Origin: Bacteroidales bacterium
Lineage (GTDB): Bacteria; Bacteroidota; Bacteroidia; Bacteroidales; ML635J-15
DNA: 21,308 nt
Assembly (NCBI GenBank): GCA_028701945.1
Contig: JAQVPT010000020.1
Location: 1-21,308 of the forward strand
Direction of reading: 5' to 3'
Shown: piece after piece, positions 1-8,258 of the stretch
Layout of the letters: every line of letters starts with the position of its first letter
How positions within the stretch are numbered: the first letter of the stretch is position 1
The notes under the pieces: generated by a model
The model's database searches: none
The model's input: the letters and a program-made list of their open reading frames with translations, nothing else
Told to the model about the DNA's origin: nothing
Program-made: the position numbers and the translations under genes

Positions 1-2395
1 GGCCGGTAACCGTTGCTGTTGCAGAGGATCCTTTATATACCACAAAACCATCGCCCAAAGTGGTTCCACTAGAATAAGCCAAGTTGGCGGTATATGCTGT
101 TCCGTCTCCTGAAGGTGTTCCAGAGTTAGAACCGGCAGCAGCAACAATCAACACTTCATCAAAACAACTAACATTAGTCCAAGAAACAACAGATGAAGAT
201 ACGGCAACTGATGCAGCAGCTCCGGTTACATTTGCTACTGATGCAAGTGCGCTAATCGTTTGCATATTACCCGCTGCTGGCGTACCCGTAGCTGTTCCTA
301 AAGCAAATGTTGTATTTGTTCCGGTAACTGCATTTATGGCTAGGGTTTTTGTGGTAGCAGCACAAGCCACATCAGCAGTAATAAAAATATAACCCGTTGC
401 ATCTTTCGCAATAGTCTGGCTGGTGAATGATGGAAATATTTTCGCTCCAGCTGTTCCTGGAGTAGTTAAAGTGGAAAGCAAAGTAGCTGTTCCTGCGTTA
501 AAACTGGAACTGCTTTGATAATAACATTTCAAATTCGCAATATCTGTTGACGCATAAGTACCCGTTGTCGTTACTGTCAATCCCGTGAGTGAAGCGCTCG
601 CAACCGTTGGCGAAATACCAAAACTATAAATCGGATTATTGGTGCTGGCTTGTGCGATATTTCCCGCTGCAACATTATTGGTGCTTAGGACTATGGTTGG
701 GGTAACGGATGCTACTATAGTTAAAATATAATCCTCTGCTTCTCCCCAATTCACACCATTAGACACATTCCCACATGATTCTCCTGCCGCAGGACCAGGA
801 GAATTATAAGATGTCCTTAATCGCATTCTAATAGGCCCAGTAGCTGAAGTGACTGGTATAGTCCATGAGGATATCAGTTCAACTGCTGTTGGTTTTTTGC
901 AATTGGCTGATTGTCCAATAAATTCATTAGTTGAGTTAAAAACTCCATCATTGTTATAATCAATCCAGGCTGCAATATAGCAATTGGAATTTCCACCTGT
1001 AACATTTAACGTATAGGTATTCCCCTGAGTAAGGCTTGCAGTAGTACTTCCAGATTGTGAAAATAAAGTGTAAACGGGAAAATTAGAACCAGTTGTTGTG
1101 TTATTAAGCGTAGTTGTAGGAATGTTAACATTACTGATGAAATCATCTAATGCATGTCCTGAATAAGTGGGAATACAATAAGATGCAGCAGCAGTAGTAA
1201 AAGAAATTTGTGCTCCGTAGCCAGTTCCATTTCCATTGGTTGCATAAGATCTTACATAATATAATGTATTTCCAAAAAGTCCAGTAATAGTACTTGTAAA
1301 AGTTCCTGTGCCAGTTCCATCTGTTGTGTAATTGCCTGCACCAAGTGTGGGATTCGCAGATGTACCCCAACAAACTCCTCTTGCAGTAACAGTGCAACCT
1401 CCAGTTCCAGCAGATGTTACGTTTCCACCACTTGACGCACCACTTGATGTAATTGATGTTGCGGCTGTGGTTGCAGCAAGAACGGGAACGGTTGTGCAAG
1501 GGGCAGCAGTAGTAAACGAAATTTCAGCACCATAGCCAGTTCCAAATCCATTGGTTGTATAAGATCTTACATAAAATGTTGTATTTGCAGTAAGTCCTGT
1601 AATAGAACTTGTAAAAGAACCAGTACCAGTTCCATCTGAAGTCTTACTATTTGCAATTGTAGGACCTGAAGATGTACTCCAACAAACACCTCTTGCGGTA
1701 ACTGTACAACCACCAGTACCAGCAGAGGTTACATTTCCACCACTGGAAGCACCGCTACCACTAATTGATGATGCGGCTGTGGTTGCAGCAAGAGTGGGAA
1801 CGGTGGAGCAAGGTGCTCCTAAAGTTCCAGTAACAACAACCTGGTCTAATCCAATATCATCATTACCATAATCTGATGTAGCAGTATATTTTATTCTAAA
1901 ATTTGACACTTGATAGCCTACAGGAATCGCAATAGTTTTTTGATTCCATGTTGTTGCTTGGACTCCATAAGTACCAACGGCAGAACTCCAAGTAACACCA
2001 CCATCATTTGAAAAATAAACATTCAGGTTATCACTTCCCGTAGGATTTATATAATAAAATGTTAACGAGCAACTTACATAAGAACTCAAATCAATATTAC
2101 CTGTTGTCAGACTTGTAGAAAGATTGTTAATTCCATAAGTATGAAATCTGGCATAGTATGTTGTGCTATTAGCACCAGTTGCTATTGGGCTTCCCTGTGT
2201 CCAACTCCAATTAGTCGTGACATCATTTCTATGCCAAGCAGAAGCACTGGCTGCACCTTGGTCGCTCGACCAAGTTGATGTAGGTATATTTAAAGCATAC
2301 CAAGCATTGTCAAAAGTTTCAGTAAAGACAGTTACCTGTGCTTTCACTCCCATTACCCCAAAAACTATTGCAACAAATAATATTATCGTTCTCAT
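1..2395 (-). CDS. Large secreted modular protein with two FN3-like repeats and a GEVED domain (partial, C-terminus beyond the window)
   Basis: The reverse strand reads from ATG at 2393-2395 to the window edge without a stop, giving 798 residues; the C-terminus is missing. A signal peptide covers residues 1-20 (hydrophobic run ending VKAQ). Residues about 22-193 look like a jelly-roll adhesion module, opening FTETFDNAW and closing LDQVVVTG. Two nearly identical repeats of 105 residues follow (about 194-402), each with GGNVTSAGTGGCTVTARGVC and a YVRSY.TNG.GTGYG ending, as in FN3-like modules. Residues about 403-562 form a GEVED-type domain (WIDYNNDG, then GEAEDY near 551-556). Another beta-rich Thr/Ala-rich module follows (about 563-705). 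GEVED proteins of Bacteroidota are usually cell-surface or secreted; the unseen C-terminus probably carries the sorting signal (inference). The exact role is unknown. It lies 51 nt downstream of the 2447-2764 gene on the same strand. Confidence 0.88.
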   Translation of the reverse strand, partial: MRTIILFVAIVFGVMGVKAQVTVFTETFDNAWYALNIPTSTWSSDQGAASASAWHRNDVTTNWSWTQGSPIATGANSTTYYARFHTYGINNLSTSLTTGNIDLSSYVSCSLTFYYINPTGSDNLNVYFSNDGGVTWSSAVGTYGVQATTWNQKTIAIPVGYQVSNFRIKYTATSDYGNDDIGLDQVVVTGTLGAPCSTVPTLAATTAASSISGSGASSGGNVTSAGTGGCTVTARGVCWSTSSGPTIANSKTSDGTGTGSFTSSITGLTANTTFYVRSYTTNGFGTGYGAEISFTTAAPCTTVPVLAATTAATSITSSGASSGGNVTSAGTGGCTVTARGVCWGTSANPTLGAGNYTTDGTGTGTFTSTITGLFGNTLYYVRSYATNGNGTGYGAQISFTTAAASYCIPTYSGHALDDFISNVNIPTTTLNNTTTGSNFPVYTLFSQSGSTTASLTQGNTYTLNVTGGNSNCYIAAWIDYNNDGVFNSTNEFIGQSANCKKPTAVELISSWTIPVTSATGPIRMRLRTSYNSPGPAAGESCGNVSNGVNWGEAEDYILTIVASVTPTIVLSTNNVAAGNIAQASTNNPIYSFGISPTVASASLTGLTVTTTGTYASTDIANLKCYYQSSSSFNAGTATLLSTLTTPGTAGAKIFPSFTSQTIAKDATGYIFITADVACAATTKTLAINAVTGTNTTFALGTATGTPAAGNMQTISALASVANVTGAAASVAVSSSVVSWTNVSCFDEVLIVAAAGSNSGTPSGDGTAYTANLAYSSGTTLGDGFVVYKGSSATATVTG
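1188..1814 (-). repeat. Two tandem copies of a 315-bp coding repeat (FN3-like module)
   Basis: Segments 1188-1502 and 1503-1814 are close copies in the same frame, with a period of 315 bp (105 codons). Shared anchors are GCAGCAGTAGTAAA at 1188 and 1503, and CCATTGGTTG followed by TAAGATCTTACATAA within each copy. They encode the two FN3-like modules of the large secreted protein. Differences are scattered, so the duplication is not brand new. Confidence 0.85.
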
Positions 2396-2446
2396 ATCTC
2401 TAGTTCTAAAGTATTTTAAACTATTTAAAAATCTAATTTGTAAGTA

Positions 2447-2764
2447 TTATTGTTTACCAAATTTGCGGATGGCAACATTTATCATATCCACCATTATCTC
2501 TTCGGTAATATCTTTTTGTGCTTCGTAAAAGCAGGTAGTGCCATCTTTGGCAAGTTCGAAACGTTTTACGCCTTTATTATTTGCTAATACTTCTTTTTCT
2601 ACAAATTGCACAAAATCAGCATCGACAGAAAATTCCGTTAGTTGCATATAGGTAATTCGTGTGCCGTCGGGATAAATTTTGCTGGCATCGTAGTTTGCAA
2701 GTTTTACTTGTGAAAAAAGAAAAAATGGTAAAAAAACCAATAATAATATTAAAATCTTTTTCAT
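2447..2764 (-). CDS. Small exported protein of unknown function (105 aa)
   Basis: The best start is ATG at 2762-2764, giving 105 residues that begin MKKILILLLVFLPFFLFSQ, a clear signal peptide. The frame stays open to 2845, but using that start would put 27 residues ahead of the signal peptide, so it is rejected. The mature part (about 86 residues) is mixed alpha/beta with one Cys, in the segment TTCFYEAQK, and ends in a basic helix. I recognise no family. Its leader carries ACTTTAGAATTA shortly before the start, closely matching ACTTTAGAACTA before the next gene downstream (start 2395). The two genes are 51 nt apart on the same strand and could be co-transcribed. Confidence 0.7.
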   Translation of the reverse strand: MKKILILLLVFLPFFLFSQVKLANYDASKIYPDGTRITYMQLTEFSVDADFVQFVEKEVLANNKGVKRFELAKDGTTCFYEAQKDITEEIMVDMINVAIRKFGKQ

Positions 2765-3313
2765 GTTTTTAATTCTAAAGTGTTTGTTTTGTTTTAAAAT
2801 CTCATTTATGATTTTAATGCCAAGTATTTTTTCTACAATTCTCAATAATAATTACTATTTCAGCATTTAATCTCGCAGCAAATATAAGGTGTAATGCAAT
2901 TGCACAAAAAGCAATTAAGCTGATTTATATTAAAAAGGTTAGCAGAATAGTAAATTGACAATTCCGAACTTGTCAACTGTGGTAAAATCCTGATTATCAG
3001 CCTATATCGTCCTATTTTAATTTGGCTCGCAAGAAACACAACAATCTATCAGTGGGTTATTTATATATACATATATTGCTTTGAAAAATTACATTCATCG
3101 ATGACTTGAAAAATATTTCCAGTATAATTTATAACGCAAAACATCTAATAGCATAAAACAAAAAATCCTAAAACCCGATATAAATCAGTTCTTTTCTAAA
3201 TAAGAACCCCTCTTATATAAATTATTGTCGTAATATTTTAAATGGAGAATAGGCCAGAATGACAACGGTAAAAATTTTCAAGAAACGACTTTAAGGAAAT
3301 AAGATGTTTTTCC
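2765..3313. other. AT-rich intergenic region between divergent genes
   Basis: This stretch separates the leftward 105-aa gene from the rightward TPR/AraC gene. I see no credible ORF or RNA gene. It holds a small hairpin, ATAAGA-ACCCC-TCTTAT (3200-3216), and the palindrome TGCAATTGCA near 2897-2906. Neither has a T-tract that would mark a terminator. Confidence 0.5.
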
Positions 3314-3321
3314 TATATTTG
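3290..3321 (+). promoter_or_regulatory. Candidate Bacteroidota-type promoter for the TPR/AraC regulator
   Basis: TATATTTG at 3314-3321 fits the Bacteroidota -7 consensus TAnnTTTG exactly. A weak TTTA at 3290-3293 sits 20 nt upstream, where the -33 TTTG is expected. Transcription would start near 3327, about 25 nt before the preferred ATG at 3353. The match is by eye only. Confidence 0.5.
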
Positions 3322-3352
3322 CACTTTATTTACAATATCTTTTTCTGTGGAA

Positions 3353-5161
3353 ATGCTAAGGTCATTAAGAATAACAGTTTTATTATCAGCAAGTATATTT
3401 TCACTACTTTCTTTATTATTGTATTCTTGTCAGTCTAATTCCGAAGATTCATTTGGCTATGAAATTAATAATGACAATTCCAGCAATGTTGCTGATTCAA
3501 GCTTCGTAGTTTTAAAACATTATTACAATAGCAATCCAGACACGGCAGTTATAATGGCTTTGGAATTAGAAAAAAAGTATATTGATGACAATAATTCGAG
3601 AGGTTTACTTCGGGTTTATAGTTTTTTGTCAGAATTGTATCAATACCGAAAAAACGATCCTAATTTAACTCTGGCTTACCTAACAAAGGCTCTGAATATT
3701 ATTTCAATGAATCCAGACTTACAATTTGATCCTATCTATTTGTATGTCAATGTGGGGAATGTTATGTTTAGCTATGGATTATTTAATGAAGCTATTTACA
3801 TATATCGCCAGATACCTAAGATTTATAGTTTAGAAGATAAATCTAAAATAATGGGATTAATTAATAGCAATATCGGACTATCATTTGAAGAACTAGGTCA
3901 AACCGATTCTGCCAGATACTATTTTGATAAATCACTGATCTCTATTAATAGAGCTATACAGGGTAGAACAATCCTCTTGATACAATACAATAATTATGTC
4001 AGTTCAATATTTTCCCAAAATGGAGTCTTTGACTCATTGCCATATTACTATAATAATTCAGTTGCTCTTTTTAATTCAATAGATAAAAATCTCTTAAATA
4101 ACCTAAACGACAAAACTGATCAAAACAAAATAAATATTCAAATAGACTATCATAAAAACAAAATGATGTCTTTATATGAAATGTCAAAATATTATATCGC
4201 AAAAAAGGATTTTTCTGAGGCAATAAGCATGTTGGATGAAGCTGTGATAAGTTCAAGAAAAGCAAACTCTTTAATGTGGACTGGAGATTTGTTCCTTAGT
4301 TTATCTGATACATACATTTTAGATGGTAAAAATGAAACTGCAGAAATATATCTTGATTCGGCAATAATGATTTTTAAAGATTTTTCTGCATACGATAACC
4401 TAGAAACAGCTTTTAGAAAAAAATCTGATATATTTTACCAGGCAAATGATAAAAAGGCATCAAAGATTCTATTAGGTATAGCAGAGGAATATCATGACAC
4501 TTTAAAAAATCTTCAATCATCTGACGAATTGATGCTAATGAAGATTCAGCTGGCAGCAAAACCAGTACAACTGGCAATGAAGAATATCGAGATGAGTCGC
4601 AATGAGAAAATCCTAACTATAAAAAAGCAGACATTCCTGATTAAGTTACTTGTTGCAGCCTTATTCCTTATTATTATTATTTCAGTCGTTTATTATCGTT
4701 TGTATCGTAATCTCAAAAACACAAGATTTCAACTTGCTCATCGTACAATGGAACAATTTAATGATGAAAATGCTACTGGTGGGAATAATAGTCACGCAAG
4801 AGATTCTATCGAACAAGAATTGTTGTTAAAATTTGAGTATGAAGTGATTGAGAAGAAAATTTATCTAGAAAGCAGTTTGAATTTAGTTGTTGTTGCTGAG
4901 AAGTTAGACTCAAACAGGTCATATATTTCTAAGTTGATAAATACTGTTTACAAAATGAATTACAATGACTATATAAATAAACTTCGAATTGACGAAGCAT
5001 GTAGAATAATATGCAGTAACACAGATTCAAATTTTACAATTGACCATCTTTATTCAAAAGTCGGCTTTGTTGGAAAAACAACGTTTTATACTGCTTTTAA
5101 GAAATATACTGGCGTAACCCCTGCTGTTTTCTTTAAGATAAATAACCAAGCAAGAACATAA
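3353..5161 (+). CDS. Membrane-anchored TPR protein with C-terminal AraC-type DNA-binding domain
   Basis: The frame also offers GTG at 3347, but ATG at 3353 is preferred (602 aa). The N-terminus is hydrophobic and ends in a lipobox-like LLYSC (Cys 26), so it is either a lipoprotein signal or a first membrane anchor. Residues about 40-410 are helical and TPR-like, for example EAIYIYRQIPK, SNIGLSFEELGQTDSARYY and FSEAISMLDEA. A single membrane span lies near 430-450 (LLVAALFLIIIISVVYY). The C-terminus (about 496-598) is an AraC-type domain: first HTH around VAEKLDSNRSYISKLIN, second around YSKVGFVGKTTFYTAFKKYTG, ending TPAVFF. The layout implies periplasmic TPRs, one span and a cytoplasmic DNA-binding tail, as in other Bacteroidota TPR/AraC regulators. 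Signal and targets are unknown. It converges with the caspase-like gene. Confidence 0.88.
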   Translation: MLRSLRITVLLSASIFSLLSLLLYSCQSNSEDSFGYEINNDNSSNVADSSFVVLKHYYNSNPDTAVIMALELEKKYIDDNNSRGLLRVYSFLSELYQYRKNDPNLTLAYLTKALNIISMNPDLQFDPIYLYVNVGNVMFSYGLFNEAIYIYRQIPKIYSLEDKSKIMGLINSNIGLSFEELGQTDSARYYFDKSLISINRAIQGRTILLIQYNNYVSSIFSQNGVFDSLPYYYNNSVALFNSIDKNLLNNLNDKTDQNKINIQIDYHKNKMMSLYEMSKYYIAKKDFSEAISMLDEAVISSRKANSLMWTGDLFLSLSDTYILDGKNETAEIYLDSAIMIFKDFSAYDNLETAFRKKSDIFYQANDKKASKILLGIAEEYHDTLKNLQSSDELMLMKIQLAAKPVQLAMKNIEMSRNEKILTIKKQTFLIKLLVAALFLIIIISVVYYRLYRNLKNTRFQLAHRTMEQFNDENATGGNNSHARDSIEQELLLKFEYEVIEKKIYLESSLNLVVVAEKLDSNRSYISKLINTVYKMNYNDYINKLRIDEACRIICSNTDSNFTIDHLYSKVGFVGKTTFYTAFKKYTGVTPAVFFKINNQART

Positions 5162-5456
5162 GGATTGTAAAACAAAAATGTTAACATTGTAAACTTTAAG
5201 TAAACCAAAATCAACAGCGTGCTCATATAGATTACAGATTACTGAATCACAATATTATGTTTTGAAGTAAGAACTGAGAACCGAGTAGCTCTGCTACGAG
5301 CTCACGACTGAAAGGATTAAACTGGTATTCGGTAATCGGTGAGATTTTAGCAAATTTTATGTTTATTGAAAGCAAAACGTTTTGAACAGAAGAACATTCA
5401 AACATTCGAACAGAAGAACATGCGAATTAAGAACCGAAAACCGAAAACCGTTTATA
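5162..5456. other. Convergent intergenic region with short direct repeats and a small hairpin
   Basis: This lies between the 3' ends of the AraC-type regulator gene and the caspase-like gene. It contains a 14-bp direct repeat GAACAGAAGAACAT at 5384-5397 and 5408-5421, a hairpin GTAGC-TCT-GCTAC at 5285-5297, and low-complexity ACCGAAA text at 5432-5450. No T-rich terminator is evident. It looks like degenerate repetitive spacer DNA. Confidence 0.5.
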
Positions 5457-7484
5457 TTATTTAACAATCCTAAATGTATATTCATAGGTACACATTTTTT
5501 CATCTTGTTTTTTTGCACTTACAGTACTTGCACCTCTAGTATTTTTGCCCGTTTGCCCGATTTGCAAAGCATTTTCAAAAATATTATTTCCTGCACCACG
5601 GGTAGAGTTTCCATGTTGTTGTATGGTTGCAGTTAGATTAAAAGGTTTGTCGGTAGCAATTAGTTTAAAAATTTCGTTTCCATAAGGAGGTCCGAACATT
5701 ACCAAAGTATTTTTCAACACAGCAGTTTCGCCAGGTTCAAGAAAATATTCTCGTCCATCAATATCGTTTCCAGTTGGAATAACAGGATTTATAAAACCAT
5801 CGGGTTGAATATCTATAATATTAAAATATGCTTTTTTTGCACCATAATTTGTTACTTTTATTAAAGCCATGTTATCAGGACTATATGACGGAACATCGTT
5901 AATCAGCATTTCATTAGGCTCTGGATATCCAAGAATTTCGAATGAACCATCTGACGACACTTTTGCATTTACTGGTATTAACTCCATCACAAGATCATAG
6001 TTTTCATCATAGAAATCAAGATTTTTGATAATTTTACCTTGGGCATAATTATTAAGAGTTGCCATAACATCATCTTTTAAAATCTGGGTATCAGGAGATG
6101 ATATTTTATTAAGATTTTGGTTATAATGTGCATTATTAACAGATATTGTTTGTGCTCCACGAGATTTTTTATACTCTAAACTTATTTCTGGACTATCCTC
6201 ACAGATTTCAGCAAAATTCGAGTTCTCAATTTCATTTTTTAATAACTTTTGCACATCAGCATCCATTTTAGAATCTAAAAAAACTTGTATTTTTTGATCG
6301 CTAAAAGTACGAGTTTGAATAAAGGCCCATGCACTTTTATCATTTTTAAATTTCATTCTTGAATTTAGCACAACTTTCGATGAAAAGTTTGATGCACTAA
6401 CAACCTTGCCAGTACAAATCAATTCGGTCGTCTCTACAAGTTTTGGTGTTCCAGGTTGAACAAAAGCAATTATAGTTCCTGGATTTATTCCTGCAAGTCG
6501 TCCAGCACTAATTTCGACAATAGAATCTGATTTAACATTTATAAGATTAAAATATTCATTTTGCACAGCATAATCTCCACCAAAAACGGCATAATCAATA
6601 TCTCCTTCAATTGCGGGATTTTGAAAAGGAGCTTTGGTTGCCATCTCCGCCATTATCCGAGCAAAAACCTGTCGATAAGTATCGCCTTCTTTCATTTGTG
6701 CAAACGATTTATATATACAATAAGACAAAGAGCCAACTGCATTATCATCATCGTCATAAGTTTCATAATTCAATTCGTTGGCACTGGCACCAGAAAAGAC
6801 AACAAATTTTGCAAGATTCTCAGTTGTTACACCTCTTGCACCAGTAACTCCTTCATTAGAACTAATTCCAAAACCTACTTTATTATCTTTTTTTGCTTTA
6901 GGACTCCAATTTTCTGGTATCAAAGGCGGAGCTCCTCCCCTTACTTTGGCAGAACCTCGGGTTCCTGTACCAGAGTGACAACTATCCAAAAAAAGCAGAA
7001 TATGTCCAGTAGAGCCAAGTTTTATTCGGAATTTATTTATTATTTCACCTAATTCATCATCACGAAAATGAAGACTTCCGTCATATCCCTCAAACATTTT
7101 CATGGGAGCATCATAACTAACAAGAGCCTCATCTAATCCGTCAATCTCATCCTCATTATCATCAAATATTTGATGTCCATGACCACTATAATGAATTACA
7201 ACATGATCGCCAGCACTCACCATCGAATATAAAGTTTGCATTGCATTCACTATTCCTTGTTTTGTAGCATCTGCATCAGCAAGATACAATACATTAGTTT
7301 CAACAAAACCTAATTCAGTAAGAGTTTTTTCGATTAATGGAACATCATTTTGAGCACTGATTGGATACCACCCAGTTTTACTTTGGTCGTATTCGCCGAT
7401 TGCAATTATTAAAGCATACTTGTCAGCATAAACAACACCTAAACCAAACAATGTAACTAAAATGATTAAAATAATTTTTTTCAT
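5457..7484 (-). CDS. Secreted caspase-like (peptidase C14) protein with C-terminal beta domain
   Basis: The chosen start is ATG at 7482-7484 (675 aa), because it places a signal peptide (MKKIILIILVTLFGLGVVYA) at the N-terminus; the frame remains open to 7517. Residues about 22-300 are a caspase/metacaspase p20-p10-like domain: YALIIAIGEYD, the catalytic His in HYSGHGH (H102) and the catalytic Cys in LFLDSCHSGTG (C169). Known metacaspases cleave after Arg or Lys. A C-terminal part (about 480-675) resembles the beta domain that often follows bacterial caspase domains (DUF4384-like: ALIKVTNYGAKKAYFNIIDI, FLEPGE); this is a tentative match. Oddly, 6 of its 15 arginines precede Gly (R176, R182, R217, R442, R629, R650), which could be self-processing sites. 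The enzyme should act in the periplasm or outside the cell. A small exported protein lies 67 nt upstream on the same strand. Confidence 0.87.
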   Translation of the reverse strand: MKKIILIILVTLFGLGVVYADKYALIIAIGEYDQSKTGWYPISAQNDVPLIEKTLTELGFVETNVLYLADADATKQGIVNAMQTLYSMVSAGDHVVIHYSGHGHQIFDDNEDEIDGLDEALVSYDAPMKMFEGYDGSLHFRDDELGEIINKFRIKLGSTGHILLFLDSCHSGTGTRGSAKVRGGAPPLIPENWSPKAKKDNKVGFGISSNEGVTGARGVTTENLAKFVVFSGASANELNYETYDDDDNAVGSLSYCIYKSFAQMKEGDTYRQVFARIMAEMATKAPFQNPAIEGDIDYAVFGGDYAVQNEYFNLINVKSDSIVEISAGRLAGINPGTIIAFVQPGTPKLVETTELICTGKVVSASNFSSKVVLNSRMKFKNDKSAWAFIQTRTFSDQKIQVFLDSKMDADVQKLLKNEIENSNFAEICEDSPEISLEYKKSRGAQTISVNNAHYNQNLNKISSPDTQILKDDVMATLNNYAQGKIIKNLDFYDENYDLVMELIPVNAKVSSDGSFEILGYPEPNEMLINDVPSYSPDNMALIKVTNYGAKKAYFNIIDIQPDGFINPVIPTGNDIDGREYFLEPGETAVLKNTLVMFGPPYGNEIFKLIATDKPFNLTATIQQHGNSTRGAGNNIFENALQIGQTGKNTRGASTVSAKKQDEKMCTYEYTFRIVK

Positions 7485-7551
7485 GGCTTTGGAATTTAAG
7501 TAAAAAAAAGAGTACACTTAATTGCATACTCATTTTTTAAATCTTTAACTA

Positions 7552-7980
7552 CTAAAAGTCGTCTCCGGCAGATTCATTAGAGTCAACTTCGGCTTGTTCT
7601 TCGAGTTTTAGTTGAAACTTTTCGTTACACTCACCAGAAGATTGCCATTGGTAAGTTTCGCCCATAGTACGACAATAAACTTCTGCAAAATCCTGAGCAA
7701 TAATAAGTTGTGAGTTTTCCCATGGATTTAAACGACCTTTGTAAACTTTATCAACCCAAATATCAACATAGTAACCAGTCCAATTATCCAAATCAACCAC
7801 ACAACCACCACGAGACAAAGCAGGCTTTTCAAAAGCAATATCTCCAGCTGGAATTACATACTCGCTTACACCTCTTGATTTAACAAGTTTTGAAGCATTT
7901 AAAACTGTTTGTGCATTTAATTGATTAACGAAGAAGAATGCGGCTCCTACGATTAGTAACATTGTAATTTTTGATTTCAT
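7552..7980 (-). CDS. Small exported protein upstream of the caspase-like gene (142 aa)
   Basis: ATG at 7978-7980 opens a signal peptide ending VNQLNAQ (cleavage near residue 23). The mature part has a short linker and then a compact domain, about 60-118, containing NWTGYYVDIWVDKVYKGRL and ETYQWQSSGEC with cysteines at 60, 103 and 118. It ends in an acidic tail (EEQAEVDSNESAGDDF). Two of its four arginines sit in SRG motifs (KSRGV, R36; LSRGG, R57), both before the folded domain and both like the SRG/TRG motifs of the downstream caspase-like protein. The 67-nt gap and shared strand suggest one transcript. I do not recognise the family. A role as substrate, propeptide-bearing effector or partner of the peptidase is inference. 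Confidence 0.78.
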   Translation of the reverse strand: MKSKITMLLIVGAAFFFVNQLNAQTVLNASKLVKSRGVSEYVIPAGDIAFEKPALSRGGCVVDLDNWTGYYVDIWVDKVYKGRLNPWENSQLIIAQDFAEVYCRTMGETYQWQSSGECNEKFQLKLEEQAEVDSNESAGDDF

Positions 7981-8258
7981 GGCCCAAATTTTTAATTAAA
8001 TTTATAATTTCCAATAACGAAACAACACTTGCAAATTACATACCAAACTACAAAAACAATTGGTTTATTTTCAATAAATAATCATTTTCCTTAAAATATT
8101 TAAATTTACATGACCACAACACAACCTCATAAAAGCCTTACACCAACAGGTCTATGCATGCAAATTAAACAGTAGTAAAACAAAATAAACACGCATAAAT
8201 AATACGGTTTAATACAGTTTATCTTAAATATTTCACAACTAATTCCCAAATAAACCGA
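7981..8258. other. AT-rich intergenic region upstream of the caspase-associated pair
   Basis: It has no ORF or RNA gene that I can support. It presumably holds the promoter for the leftward pair starting at 7980, but no clean TTTG/TAnnTTTG pair is visible. A palindrome TGCATGCA lies near 8155-8162. Confidence 0.4.

Noticed and set aside
1143..1535. ORFs on either strand inside the large secreted protein gene
   Set aside because: They are shadows of the long leftward frame, which has no stop from 2395 to the window edge and gives recognisable domains.
2765..2845. N-terminal extension of the small exported protein
   Set aside because: Starting at 2845 would bury the signal peptide behind 27 residues; ATG at 2762-2764 fits better.
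6561..7052. Rightward ORFs within the caspase-like gene
   Set aside because: They lie opposite the catalytic region of a well-supported gene and translate to Cys/Ile/Ser-rich nonsense.
7485..7517. N-terminal extension of the caspase-like protein
   Set aside because: It adds 11 residues before a normal signal peptide. The internal ATG at 7482-7484 is the better start.
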